Positions 1-6,339 of a stretch of DNA of 12,888 nt are shown here, piece after piece. This DNA comes from CAZJOD01 sp964547525 (GTDB taxonomy: Bacteria; Bacillota; Clostridia; JAAYHZ01). Position 1 is the first letter of the stretch. Each line of letters starts with the position of its first letter. Position numbers and translations under genes: made by a program. Under the pieces are notes generated by a model, which was not told where the DNA came from, ran no database searches, and saw only the letters and a program-made list of their open reading frames with translations. The stretch is taken from contig CAZJOD010000111.1 in NCBI GenBank assembly GCA_964547525.1, positions 1 to 12,888 on the forward strand. The letters run 5' to 3'.

Positions 1-193
1 AACTTGATTTTAAAAATGTACGCCGGCCCGGGGACGCTCGATGCGGCCACGGGTCATATTTTAAGTTATGATATAGGATACATTTTTAAAACTTGATTTT
101 AAAAATGTACGCCGGCCCGGGGACGCTCGATGCGGCCACGGGTCATATTTTAAGTTATGATATAGGATACATTTTTAAAACTTGATTTTAAAA
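1..193. repeat. Tandem 89-bp structured repeat (two full copies plus a 15-nt third start)
   Basis: Units run 1-89 and 90-178 and appear identical; a third begins at 179 and stops matching after 193, so AACTTGATTTTAAAA occurs at 1, 90 and 179. The window begins inside or at the edge of the array, so more copies may lie upstream. Each unit has 13-bp perfect inverted arms, TTTTAAAAATGTA at 8-20 and its complement at 79-91 (97-109 and 168-180 in copy 2). Inside is a GC-rich imperfect hairpin at 26-54 (115-143), with GCCCG pairing to CGGGT, then GG/CC and CGC/GCG around a TCGAT loop. A weaker TCATA/TATGA hairpin follows at 54-71. The predicted shape is a three-way junction. I see no coding potential and do not recognise the family. 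Confidence 0.9.
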
Positions 194-253
194 CAAAATT
201 GCTTTTCAAATTTTTCCTGCAAGGGATTTGTAACAGTTGGTAATATTTGATTC

Positions 254-282
254 TTGAAAATAAACATCAGTTCGACTATAAT
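254..282 (+). promoter_or_regulatory. Promoter of the polymerase-SRAP operon with SOS-like operator
   Basis: TTGAAA at 254-259 and TATAAT at 277-282 are separated by 17 nt. Between them, AAACATCAGTTC at 262-273 matches 9 of 12 positions of the Gram-positive LexA pattern GAACRNRYGTTY, keeping AAC-N4-GTTC. A repressor here would cover the spacer and block polymerase. The promoter call is strong; the LexA assignment is inferred from the partial match and from the DNA-damage function of the genes downstream. Confidence 0.65.
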
Positions 283-311
283 ATGCGTACAGACATTTGC
301 AGGGAGTAATT

Positions 312-1559
312 ATGAGTAAACGTGTAATATTTCATATAGATTGTAATTCGGCATTTTTGTCATGGGAAGCGGTTCGTAGGCTGCAACATGGAGATTCGCA
401 GGATCTACGCAATATACCTTCGGCTATAGGAGGTAGTGTGAAGCAACGTCATGGTATAATTCTGGCTAAATCCGTTCCGGCGAAGAAAGCGGGGATCAAT
501 ACCGGGCAAACGGTTTTTGAAGCTCGTTCAAAGTGCCCGGGTCTTGTTATTGTTCCACCGGATTATGCATTGTATATACAGTGTTCAAACGCATTAATGT
601 CACTTTTACGCGAATATTCACCACAAGTCGAACGGTATAGTGTGGATGAGTGCTTTGTCGACATGACAGGTTACGGATTGACAGCTGAAGAAGCTGTCAA
701 AACTGCAACATTATTAAAGGATCGAATTAGGGACGAACTGGGTTTTACGGTGAATATAGGAGTATCGGAAAACAAACTACTGGCGAAAACCGCATCTGAA
801 TTTGAAAAACCCGATAAAGTTCATACTTTGTTTTCAGGTGAAATTCAAAATAAAATGTGGCCTATGCCTGTCTGTGACATGTTCATGGTAGGTGTTCGCA
901 CTTGCCTGAAATTATACAAGCATGGTATAATTACCATTGGGCAATTGGCTAACACCGATAAGGATCTTCTGAGGGTTTATTTTAAGTCTTTCGGTAACGT
1001 ACTGTGGGATTATGCCAACGGGATTGATTATTCAGACGTTTCGCCGGATCGCCGTGATGTGAAAGGGATAGGTAACGCTACCACCACAGCCTTCGATGTA
1101 AAAGATTATGAAACCGCGAAACTGTTCTTGCTTTCGCTTAGCGAAATGACCGGTATGCGCCTCAGAATGGAAAACATGAAGGCTCAGGTCATTTGTGTTT
1201 TTCTACGAAATAATTTGTTCGGTTCATGGTCTCACCAGCATAAGATCCAAGTCCCAACGGATTCAACCAATGACATATACGATTGGGCCTGCCGGTTGTT
1301 TCTTGAAATGTGGAAGGGTCAACCGTTACGTATGTTCGGCGTAAGATTGAGTTGTCTTTCGGATGCATGCTTTACGCAGCTTTCCATAACCGACCAAAAC
1401 AAAGCCGATAAGATTTCCGAATTGGATAAAAGTGTGGATGCAATCCGCGTAAAATACGGAAATGACGCTATTAAAAGAGGAGTGTTTCTACATTCCGGCG
1501 TAGCACACATCAACGGAGGCGTTTATGACGATTATCCCATGATGACGAGTATACTATAA
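312..1559 (+). CDS. Y-family translesion DNA polymerase (DinB/UmuC superfamily)
   Basis: This is a cytoplasmic error-prone polymerase that copies past DNA lesions. The 415-residue protein has the Y-family order. The N-terminal palm motif HIDCNSAF carries a metal-binding Asp near residue 10, and YSVDECFVDMT near 109-119 supplies the second acidic pair (the family's S-[IV]-DE motif). GVSENKLLAKTAS near 150-162 is the conserved palm/thumb segment, and a little-finger region follows. QLSIT at about 356-360 resembles a weakened beta-clamp binding motif (QLSLF type). The ATG at 312 is chosen because CAGGGAG at 300-306 lies 5 nt before it; the in-frame TTG at 297 overlaps that ribosome site. It is first in an operon with the SRAP gene 26 nt downstream, behind an SOS-like promoter. 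The 60-base blocks I counted here are 40-53% GC, richer than most neighbours. Pol IV versus the clostridial UmuC-like subgroup is not resolved. Confidence 0.92.
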   Translation: MSKRVIFHIDCNSAFLSWEAVRRLQHGDSQDLRNIPSAIGGSVKQRHGIILAKSVPAKKAGINTGQTVFEARSKCPGLVIVPPDYALYIQCSNALMSLLREYSPQVERYSVDECFVDMTGYGLTAEEAVKTATLLKDRIRDELGFTVNIGVSENKLLAKTASEFEKPDKVHTLFSGEIQNKMWPMPVCDMFMVGVRTCLKLYKHGIITIGQLANTDKDLLRVYFKSFGNVLWDYANGIDYSDVSPDRRDVKGIGNATTTAFDVKDYETAKLFLLSLSEMTGMRLRMENMKAQVICVFLRNNLFGSWSHQHKIQVPTDSTNDIYDWACRLFLEMWKGQPLRMFGVRLSCLSDACFTQLSITDQNKADKISELDKSVDAIRVKYGNDAIKRGVFLHSGVAHINGGVYDDYPMMTSIL

Positions 1560-1585
1560 CAAAATTTATATTGAGAGGTTATTTT

Positions 1586-2236
1586 ATGTGTGGCAGATTT
1601 GTGTTTTTTACTCCCGATGAATTTGAAGAATATAAAGAGGTTTTAAGACGTATAGCCAAAAGTTTAAAAGCGGGTATTTCCGTTTTAGATGTTCCGGAGA
1701 ATGTTTTACCAAAAGGTGAGATTTATCCGGGAAATACAGCTTTGGTTGTTCCCTCTTCCGATACGCAGCAACGCTCATTACAAATTATGAATTGGGGGTT
1801 TCCGTTAAAACCGGAGAGTTCTCAAAAAATAATAAATGCGAGAAGTGAATCTATAGAAACAAAAAGAACCTTCAAAAAGTGTTTGGAATTCAAGCGTTGT
1901 GTCATTCCGGCTGTAGGTTTTTTTGAATGGAAAAAAACAGAATCCGGAAAAATAAAGAACCTGATTAAAATTTCAGGTGGGAGTACAATGTATATGGCAG
2001 GCTTATATGATGAATTTATCCATAGAGATAAAGGTAAAATACTTTGTTTTACAATAATAACTACACCTGCAAATTTTCAAGTATCAACTATTCACGACAG
2101 GATGCCGGCGGTTTTAGAAGAAAGTCATTTAGAGCTATGGCTTGACAATAGAATCTTTAATAAATACAGAGATAAAATGCCGTTGATACTTAAGCCATAT
2201 AACGGACAGCTGGAAATATTACCTTTATATGCTTAA
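1586..2236 (+). CDS. SOS response-associated peptidase family protein (SRAP/HMCES/YedK-like)
   Basis: SRAP proteins form a stable thiazolidine crosslink to abasic sites in single-stranded DNA, shielding them from cleavage and error-prone bypass. The 216-residue product starts MCGRF, so after Met removal Cys2 becomes the N-terminal nucleophile. The other active-site residues are visible: Asn84 in INARSE, Glu114 in GFFEW and His170 in IHDRMP, corresponding to N75, E105 and H160 of E. coli YedK. The ATG at 1586 is chosen over the upstream in-frame TTG at 1571 because the reaction needs Cys2 and because GAGAGG at 1573-1578 is a well-spaced ribosome site. It follows the translesion polymerase by 26 nt and probably shares its transcript, so the two would handle damaged templates together. 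It converges on spoIVFB with a 15-nt gap and no clear terminator. Confidence 0.95.
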   Translation: MCGRFVFFTPDEFEEYKEVLRRIAKSLKAGISVLDVPENVLPKGEIYPGNTALVVPSSDTQQRSLQIMNWGFPLKPESSQKIINARSESIETKRTFKKCLEFKRCVIPAVGFFEWKKTESGKIKNLIKISGGSTMYMAGLYDEFIHRDKGKILCFTIITTPANFQVSTIHDRMPAVLEESHLELWLDNRIFNKYRDKMPLILKPYNGQLEILPLYA

Positions 2237-2251
2237 ATACTGTTAAGCCGC

Positions 2252-3133
2252 TTAAGTGACGTTTCCTATCAATTCATTTCCATTACCATTCATAATGTTG
2301 TCAATGACATTTTTTTCGGTTACCGTTTTTAAAATTTTAAATCGATGATCACAAACCTTTATCAGGTGATATTTGTCTTTATCTAATTTTTTATATACAT
2401 CATAAATTGAAGTTTTTTCGTTTACAATCATCTCACGTACTTCGTAAGCTTCTCCTGTTTCAATTTTTTTGATTTTACTTTGATATTTTCTGAAAATCAT
2501 ATAAAAAACCTCGCAATCAACTTGGTTGTAACTAAGAAATATATAAGTGGAAATAAGCAATAAGCTTATGTTTAGTAAATGAGAAGCAATTTGAATAAGA
2601 CTTAATGCGAATAACACAGGTAATAAAAATATAGTGATACCGGTTACTATTTTATCGCTTTTAACATATCCGGTAAAACGCTGTAGTATTAACCTTACTA
2701 TATAACTCCCGTCTAAAGGTTTAACAGGTAAAATGTTTGTAATAAACATTAATGTGTTCATCATTATTATATTATTTATAAGGAGATTACCGGAACCGGT
2801 TGCAATTTTTATTATAATAAAAATAACACTAAATGTCATATTTGTCATTATGCCGGCAATATAAACAAAAAACATATAGTATTGGTCTAAGTCGTATAGA
2901 TCCATAGATGCACTGAACCCTGCAGCATAAATGGCAAGAGATTTAAATTGTGCTTTAAATTTTAAAGCTGTTAATATATGTGCCAATTCGTGAAGAAAGG
3001 CAAAAAACATAAATACCATATATTGAAAAAGATTACCGGTAATAAGCATACACAACATAAAAACCGGTAAAAAAACAGATATTTTATATTTGTTACGTAT
3101 ATTAATGAATAAAAAGCGTTTTAATCCTGCCAT
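2252..3133 (-). CDS. spoIVFB: Stage IV sporulation site-2 protease (M50 family, SpoIVFB-like)
   Basis: This is an intramembrane zinc metalloprotease that in B. subtilis cleaves pro-sigma-K in the outer forespore membrane, switching on late mother-cell genes. The 293-residue protein is strongly hydrophobic to about residue 205. The HExxH zinc motif is HELAH at 48-52, and the second metal-ligand segment is NILPVKPLDG at 133-142 with Asp141. A soluble C-terminal part of roughly 90 residues fits the CBS-like domain of SpoIVFB (B. subtilis protein 288 aa). It begins 3 nt after the stop of the spoIVFA gene upstream, and its ribosome site (AGG) is inside that gene, so translation is probably coupled. 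The pairing with a degenerate LytM membrane protein supports SpoIVFB over a generic M50 protease. Confidence 0.88.
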   Translation of the reverse strand: MAGLKRFLFINIRNKYKISVFLPVFMLCMLITGNLFQYMVFMFFAFLHELAHILTALKFKAQFKSLAIYAAGFSASMDLYDLDQYYMFFVYIAGIMTNMTFSVIFIIIKIATGSGNLLINNIIMMNTLMFITNILPVKPLDGSYIVRLILQRFTGYVKSDKIVTGITIFLLPVLFALSLIQIASHLLNISLLLISTYIFLSYNQVDCEVFYMIFRKYQSKIKKIETGEAYEVREMIVNEKTSIYDVYKKLDKDKYHLIKVCDHRFKILKTVTEKNVIDNIMNGNGNELIGNVT

Positions 3134-3136
3134 ATA

Positions 3137-3802
3137 TCAACCTAACATACTTACAGGATTTACTCCTGCTCCGTTAATCCATAACTCAAACCGGACTAAC
3201 TTTGTCGGGACATAACTGTTTGTTCTGACTGCTCCTAAAATTGATCCTCTTTGACACTGCTTCCCTGTAGCAACATTAATTTCATCTAAAAAAGCGTAAA
3301 GGCTGTAAATATTTAAATCATGATTTAAAATGACATAATTTCCGTAAATTTTGTTATATCCCGTTTCTACTACAGTGCCGTCGTAACAAGCGATAACTGA
3401 TGAATGCATAACTACTATTATATCAACTCCCGGTTTATTCAAAGCATATCCGTTAATGGGATGATTTTCAAATTTACCGTATGTTATAATCTTGCCGTTT
3501 ACCGGTAATATGATAGACATTGCCCCGGGTTTGCCTTCATTTTTTTTAAAGACTGATTCCGCACTTCCGGTTGATTTTAATTTGAACACCGCTTCTACTT
3601 GGTTTTGGTAATCGGCGCTATATTGTTGTTGAATAACAACCATAACTTTGTTTGAAGATTCGTTATTTATTAGTTTAATAGTATAGATAGTCATGAAAAT
3701 TAAAAAACAACACAGTATCTTTCCCCACATTTTATTTAAAAATCTGAGTTCTCTTTTCTTTTCCAATATATATGGTACATCTTTTTCAAACACATCATGC
3801 AT
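3137..3802 (-). CDS. spoIVFA: SpoIVFA-like membrane protein with degenerate LytM/M23 domain
   Basis: In B. subtilis SpoIVFA holds SpoIVFB in an inhibited complex until a forespore signal arrives. This 221-residue protein has one membrane segment at about 27-45 and an M23-like beta domain from about 97 to the end (GVDI, GNYVILNHD, RGSILG, RFELWINGAGVNP). The peptidase metal ligands are mostly lost: NKPGVD replaces HxxGxD and LVRFE replaces HxHFE. It should therefore be a non-catalytic binding module, as expected for SpoIVFA. The ATG at 3802 is chosen because AGAGGA lies 6 nt upstream; an in-frame ATG at 3820 has no ribosome site. AATACAAT at 3824-3831 on the minus strand resembles a sigma-E -10 element, but I find no convincing -35. 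It forms an operon with spoIVFB. Confidence 0.8.
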   Translation of the reverse strand: MHDVFEKDVPYILEKKRELRFLNKMWGKILCCFLIFMTIYTIKLINNESSNKVMVVIQQQYSADYQNQVEAVFKLKSTGSAESVFKKNEGKPGAMSIILPVNGKIITYGKFENHPINGYALNKPGVDIIVVMHSSVIACYDGTVVETGYNKIYGNYVILNHDLNIYSLYAFLDEINVATGKQCQRGSILGAVRTNSYVPTKLVRFELWINGAGVNPVSMLG

Positions 3803-3958
3803 ATGGGTTCCTCTTAACATATAATTGTATTGTGTTGTATATATATTTTAACTTCATATAAAATATGTCATTTTACATAATGGTTTTGTACAAACCTTCA
3901 ATAAAGTTTTAGATTGATTAGGATATATTGATGTGACTTCCGGTACTGTTTTGTACCT

Positions 3959-3987
3959 TTGCAGGTTTACAAGTCCTGTGATATAAT
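3959..3987 (+). promoter_or_regulatory. Promoter of the lipoprotein hydrolase gene
   Basis: TTGCAG at 3959-3964 and TATAAT at 3982-3987 have 17-nt spacing. Two small dyads lie just upstream and over the -35: GGTAC/GTACC at 3942-3957 and ACCT-TTGC-AGGT at 3955-3966. They are possible operators but too short to assign. The gene begins 29 nt after the -10, with GGAG at 4005-4008. Confidence 0.6.
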
Positions 3988-4015
3988 TAAAAGATAAAAC
4001 TAACGGAGATGCACT

Positions 4016-5377
4016 ATGATAAAAAAACATATTTTATTAATATTTAGTCTGTTAATTACTTTGGTATTATCTTCATGTACAAACCGTCCTATAGTAACAG
4101 AGTCGGTAGAAGACAATGCTCTTAGGTTAATCAACGAATTGAATGCGGGCAATTATGATAATGCTTATAGGAATTTTCAATTTGAAAGAAAGTTAAAATT
4201 TTCTTTGAGTGGTCGTGTATTTAATAATTTATGGTCCGACCTTATAAACGATTACGGTAATCCTGTTGAAATTTTGCGTCGGGATTCACATACAGAAGCG
4301 CAAAGAACGACAGTTTCATTTATAGTGCAACATGAGAAAGAGCAGATAATAATAAATGTAATTTATGATATGAACAATAGCATCATGGGATTGGAGTATG
4401 GAGTAGTGGAAGGAAATATTGATGATACCGATTTATCCGATTTAGGAGGAAGAACAATAGCAGATAATGAAACTTTATTAACCGTAGGTACGGAGGAATT
4501 TCCTTTGACCGGTTTGTTATCGGTTCCTCGTGATTCCGAAGGTCCTTTCCCTCTGGTTATCTTGGTTCCGGGTTCGGGACCTAACGATATGGATGAAACC
4601 ATAGGTGTGTGTACTCCATTCAAAGATTTGGCAGATCAATTGAACCGATTGGGAATTGCGGTTTTACGATATAATAATAGAGCATATGAATATTTGGCAG
4701 ATATAGGTAGCGATATCCAAAACTTTACACCCTATGAAGAAATCATTCAAGACGCTGTGGCAGTGTTTCAAGATGCGTTAACTCTTGCCGAGATAGATCC
4801 TGCCAATATATTTATAGCGGGACATAGCATAGCGGGATACTTTATACCAAAAATAGCGGAATATACGGAGAATAGCGCCGGGTATATAATGATGGCTGCA
4901 AACGCTTATAACCTTGAAGATTTAATATATCAACAATACCGTTATATAATGAATCTGGACGGAAAGATATCTTTTGCGGAAAAATTTATTTTGGCACGTT
5001 ATCAAAATATGACGAAAAGAGTGAGAAATCTAAAGGAAGGTGATAATGTTAACCCTAGAAAAATATATGGTGTATATCCCGCATATTGGTTGTATGCAAA
5101 TAAATATGATGTTATTAATTTGGTTAAAAATATTGATGTTCCCGTTTTATTTTTACAGGGAACCAGGGATTATCAAGTATCGGTTGAAAATTATAGGATT
5201 TGGGAAGAAACAATGGCTAACCATGAAAAAGCATCATTTATATTATATGAAAATCTAAATCATCTTTTTATGTATGGAGATACCCGTTCTACCCCCGAGG
5301 AATATAACATAAAGAAAACTGTAGATACAAAAGTAGGTGAAGATATTTCAAAATGGGTAAAAGAAAATATTAGATAA
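4016..5377 (+). CDS. Lipoprotein alpha/beta hydrolase with N-terminal DUF3887-like domain
   Basis: This is a predicted membrane-anchored extracellular esterase or related serine hydrolase; the substrate is unknown. The 453-residue protein has a type II signal peptide ending in the lipobox LSSC, with Cys21 as the lipidation site. Residues about 30-130 resemble the DUF3887 module often found before such hydrolases. The alpha/beta hydrolase fold follows: an oxyanion-loop motif PGSGPND at 185-191, a nucleophile elbow GHSIAG with Ser271, Asp385 in GTRD, and His416 in NHLF, which complete a plausible triad. The start is supported by GGAG seven nt upstream. It is monocistronic, with its own promoter and a strong terminator at 5393-5432. 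It resembles clostridial proteins annotated as dienelactone-hydrolase-like or prolyl-oligopeptidase-like; the exact enzyme activity is not inferable. Confidence 0.88.
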   Translation: MIKKHILLIFSLLITLVLSSCTNRPIVTESVEDNALRLINELNAGNYDNAYRNFQFERKLKFSLSGRVFNNLWSDLINDYGNPVEILRRDSHTEAQRTTVSFIVQHEKEQIIINVIYDMNNSIMGLEYGVVEGNIDDTDLSDLGGRTIADNETLLTVGTEEFPLTGLLSVPRDSEGPFPLVILVPGSGPNDMDETIGVCTPFKDLADQLNRLGIAVLRYNNRAYEYLADIGSDIQNFTPYEEIIQDAVAVFQDALTLAEIDPANIFIAGHSIAGYFIPKIAEYTENSAGYIMMAANAYNLEDLIYQQYRYIMNLDGKISFAEKFILARYQNMTKRVRNLKEGDNVNPRKIYGVYPAYWLYANKYDVINLVKNIDVPVLFLQGTRDYQVSVENYRIWEETMANHEKASFILYENLNHLFMYGDTRSTPEEYNIKKTVDTKVGEDISKWVKENIR

Positions 5378-5392
5378 TATGAATAAAATGCG

Positions 5393-5432
5393 GATAATAA
5401 AAAAGGGATTATATAATCCCTTTTTTATTATC
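5393..5432. terminator. 40-bp perfect palindrome, two-way terminator
   Basis: The sequence is its own reverse complement from 5393 to 5432, centred between 5412 and 5413. It holds GGGATTAT/ATAATCCC flanked by A6 and T6, giving a rho-independent terminator in either direction for the convergent hydrolase (+) and cutC (-) genes. The cutC stop codon (5431-5433) lies inside the right end of the stem. Confidence 0.9.
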
Positions 5433-6168
5433 ATAATTTTTTGTTAACATTTATTATTGCACATTTATCCGCTATTTCATAACTGTTTTCCGGTGGATAG
5501 AGCGCCAGACCGAATGTAACAGAAGGATTGTTTTTATTAGAATTGTCAGTTGCCCTTGTAAAAGCACCCATGTGAATCTGAGTAGCACCCGTATTGTCTA
5601 AGACATAATTTACATTCATTACAGAAGCTCCTGCCGGTAAAATTTCAATCCTACCGCTTGCCTTGCAAATCAATTCTTTTAATAAGGGTACACCGTCATA
5701 AAGATTATCTTGTTGACCGGATGTCAATATTCTGGTAACACCCATGTCTATTAACATTTCCATCGCTTCGAACGGATCGGGGGTAACATCAAAGGCTCTA
5801 TGGAATACACTTTCTTTATTGCCTGCAAGTTCAACAAGTTTTTTATTCCTATCGTAATCTATTTTTCCTTCTTCTGTAAGTATACCAAAGACCAAGCCGT
5901 CAATACCCGCTTTAACGAATTCAAAACCATCGGCAATCATCACGTCAAACTCTTTATCGGTATAGCAGAATCCACCGCCTCGAGGTCTTAACATTGCAAT
6001 TTTTGGTATTCTTACCTGTTTTATAGATTGTAGTACTGTACCTATTGATGGTGTCAATCCTCCCCAAAATATATTGGAATTCAATTCAACCCTGTCGACG
6101 CCGGCCTCTTGTGCCCTCAAAGCATCTTCCAATGAGTTACAACATACTTCAAGCTTATATTTTTTCAT
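5431..6168 (-). CDS. cutC: CutC family protein (copper homeostasis protein homologue)
   Basis: The 245-residue protein is close in length to E. coli CutC (248 aa) and is a single TIM-barrel domain. Recognisable family segments are LEVCCNSLEDALRAQEAG at the N terminus, RVELNSN...GGLTPS (about 26-41), and the signature RPRGGGFCYTDKEFDVM (about 61-77). HRAFD, TSGQQDN and GASVMN follow. The role in copper tolerance is debated and the reaction is unknown, so the name describes the family only. The only in-frame start is the ATG at 6168, and it has no ribosome site next to it. The strong AGGTGGTG at 6197-6204 is 28 nt away, across a small hairpin. An in-frame TGA lies between them, so no earlier start is possible. 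It is downstream of recA but separated by 171 nt. Confidence 0.88.
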   Translation of the reverse strand: MKKYKLEVCCNSLEDALRAQEAGVDRVELNSNIFWGGLTPSIGTVLQSIKQVRIPKIAMLRPRGGGFCYTDKEFDVMIADGFEFVKAGIDGLVFGILTEEGKIDYDRNKKLVELAGNKESVFHRAFDVTPDPFEAMEMLIDMGVTRILTSGQQDNLYDGVPLLKELICKASGRIEILPAGASVMNVNYVLDNTGATQIHMGAFTRATDNSNKNNPSVTFGLALYPPENSYEIADKCAIINVNKKL

Positions 6169-6173
6169 ATTTG

Positions 6174-6204
6174 ATCTGATACTAAATCAGATATTTCACC
6201 ACCT
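6174..6204 (-). promoter_or_regulatory. cutC ribosome binding site with hairpin between Shine-Dalgarno and start
   Basis: On the minus strand AGGTGGTG (6204-6197) is followed by AAAT. A perfect 7-bp hairpin comes next, ATCTGAT (6192-6186) and ATCAGAT (6180-6174) with a 5-nt loop, then CAAAT and the ATG at 6168. The linear spacing is 28 nt, too long for initiation. If the hairpin folds, the unpaired distance is 9 nt, which is normal. The stem is directly visible; its role in translation is inferred. Confidence 0.6.
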
Positions 6205-6253
6205 TTTTAATTGTTTATATTTATTTCGTTATCAATTAATAAATTTTTACTGT

Positions 6254-6285
6254 AATAATCACTTACTGTGAACCGGCGTGTACCG
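6254..6285. repeat. 32-bp shared intergenic motif, copy A (recA-cutC gap)
   Basis: About 29 of 33 aligned columns match copy B at 12497-12528, including the exact 14-mer CACTTACTGTGAAC. It contains the hyphenated dyad TCAC-TTACT-GTGA at 6259-6271 and a short CGG/CCG dyad at 6274-6285. Both copies lie upstream of a minus-strand gene in the same orientation. It could be an operator or a remnant of a small dispersed element. Confidence 0.6.
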
Positions 6286-6303
6286 ATGATACTCACCATA
6301 AAT

Positions 6304-6334
6304 AAAAACTCATAGACGATCTTTTCCGGATCGC
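6304..6334 (-). terminator. Probable weak terminator after recA
   Basis: Just after the recA stop, GCGATC and GATCGT (6334-6329 and 6321-6316) form a 6-bp stem with a 7-nt loop. A T5 run on the minus strand (6308-6304) follows, but only after a 7-nt gap. That makes it weaker than the other terminators here, and read-through into cutC is possible. Confidence 0.4.
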
Positions 6335-6339
6335 TCCGT

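Noticed and set aside
1..193. CRISPR array
   Set aside because: The repeats are directly adjacent 89-bp units with no unique spacers between them, and no cas genes are present.
1..311. Insertion sequence or transposase remnant at the left edge
   Set aside because: No coding frame or transposase fragment is present, and I could not identify a target-site duplication distinct from the tandem repeat itself.
3882..3896. GGTTT-TGTAC-AAACC palindrome in the spoIVFA-hydrolase gap
   Set aside because: It is short, single-copy and not placed on either predicted promoter, so no operator call is justified.
4363..4623. 86-residue minus-strand open frame
   Set aside because: It is antisense to the hydrolase region encoding the oxyanion loop and has no ribosome site or recognisable motif.
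5040..5258. 72-residue + strand open frame inside the hydrolase gene
   Set aside because: It is a shifted frame within a well-supported gene; its composition is that of a shadow.
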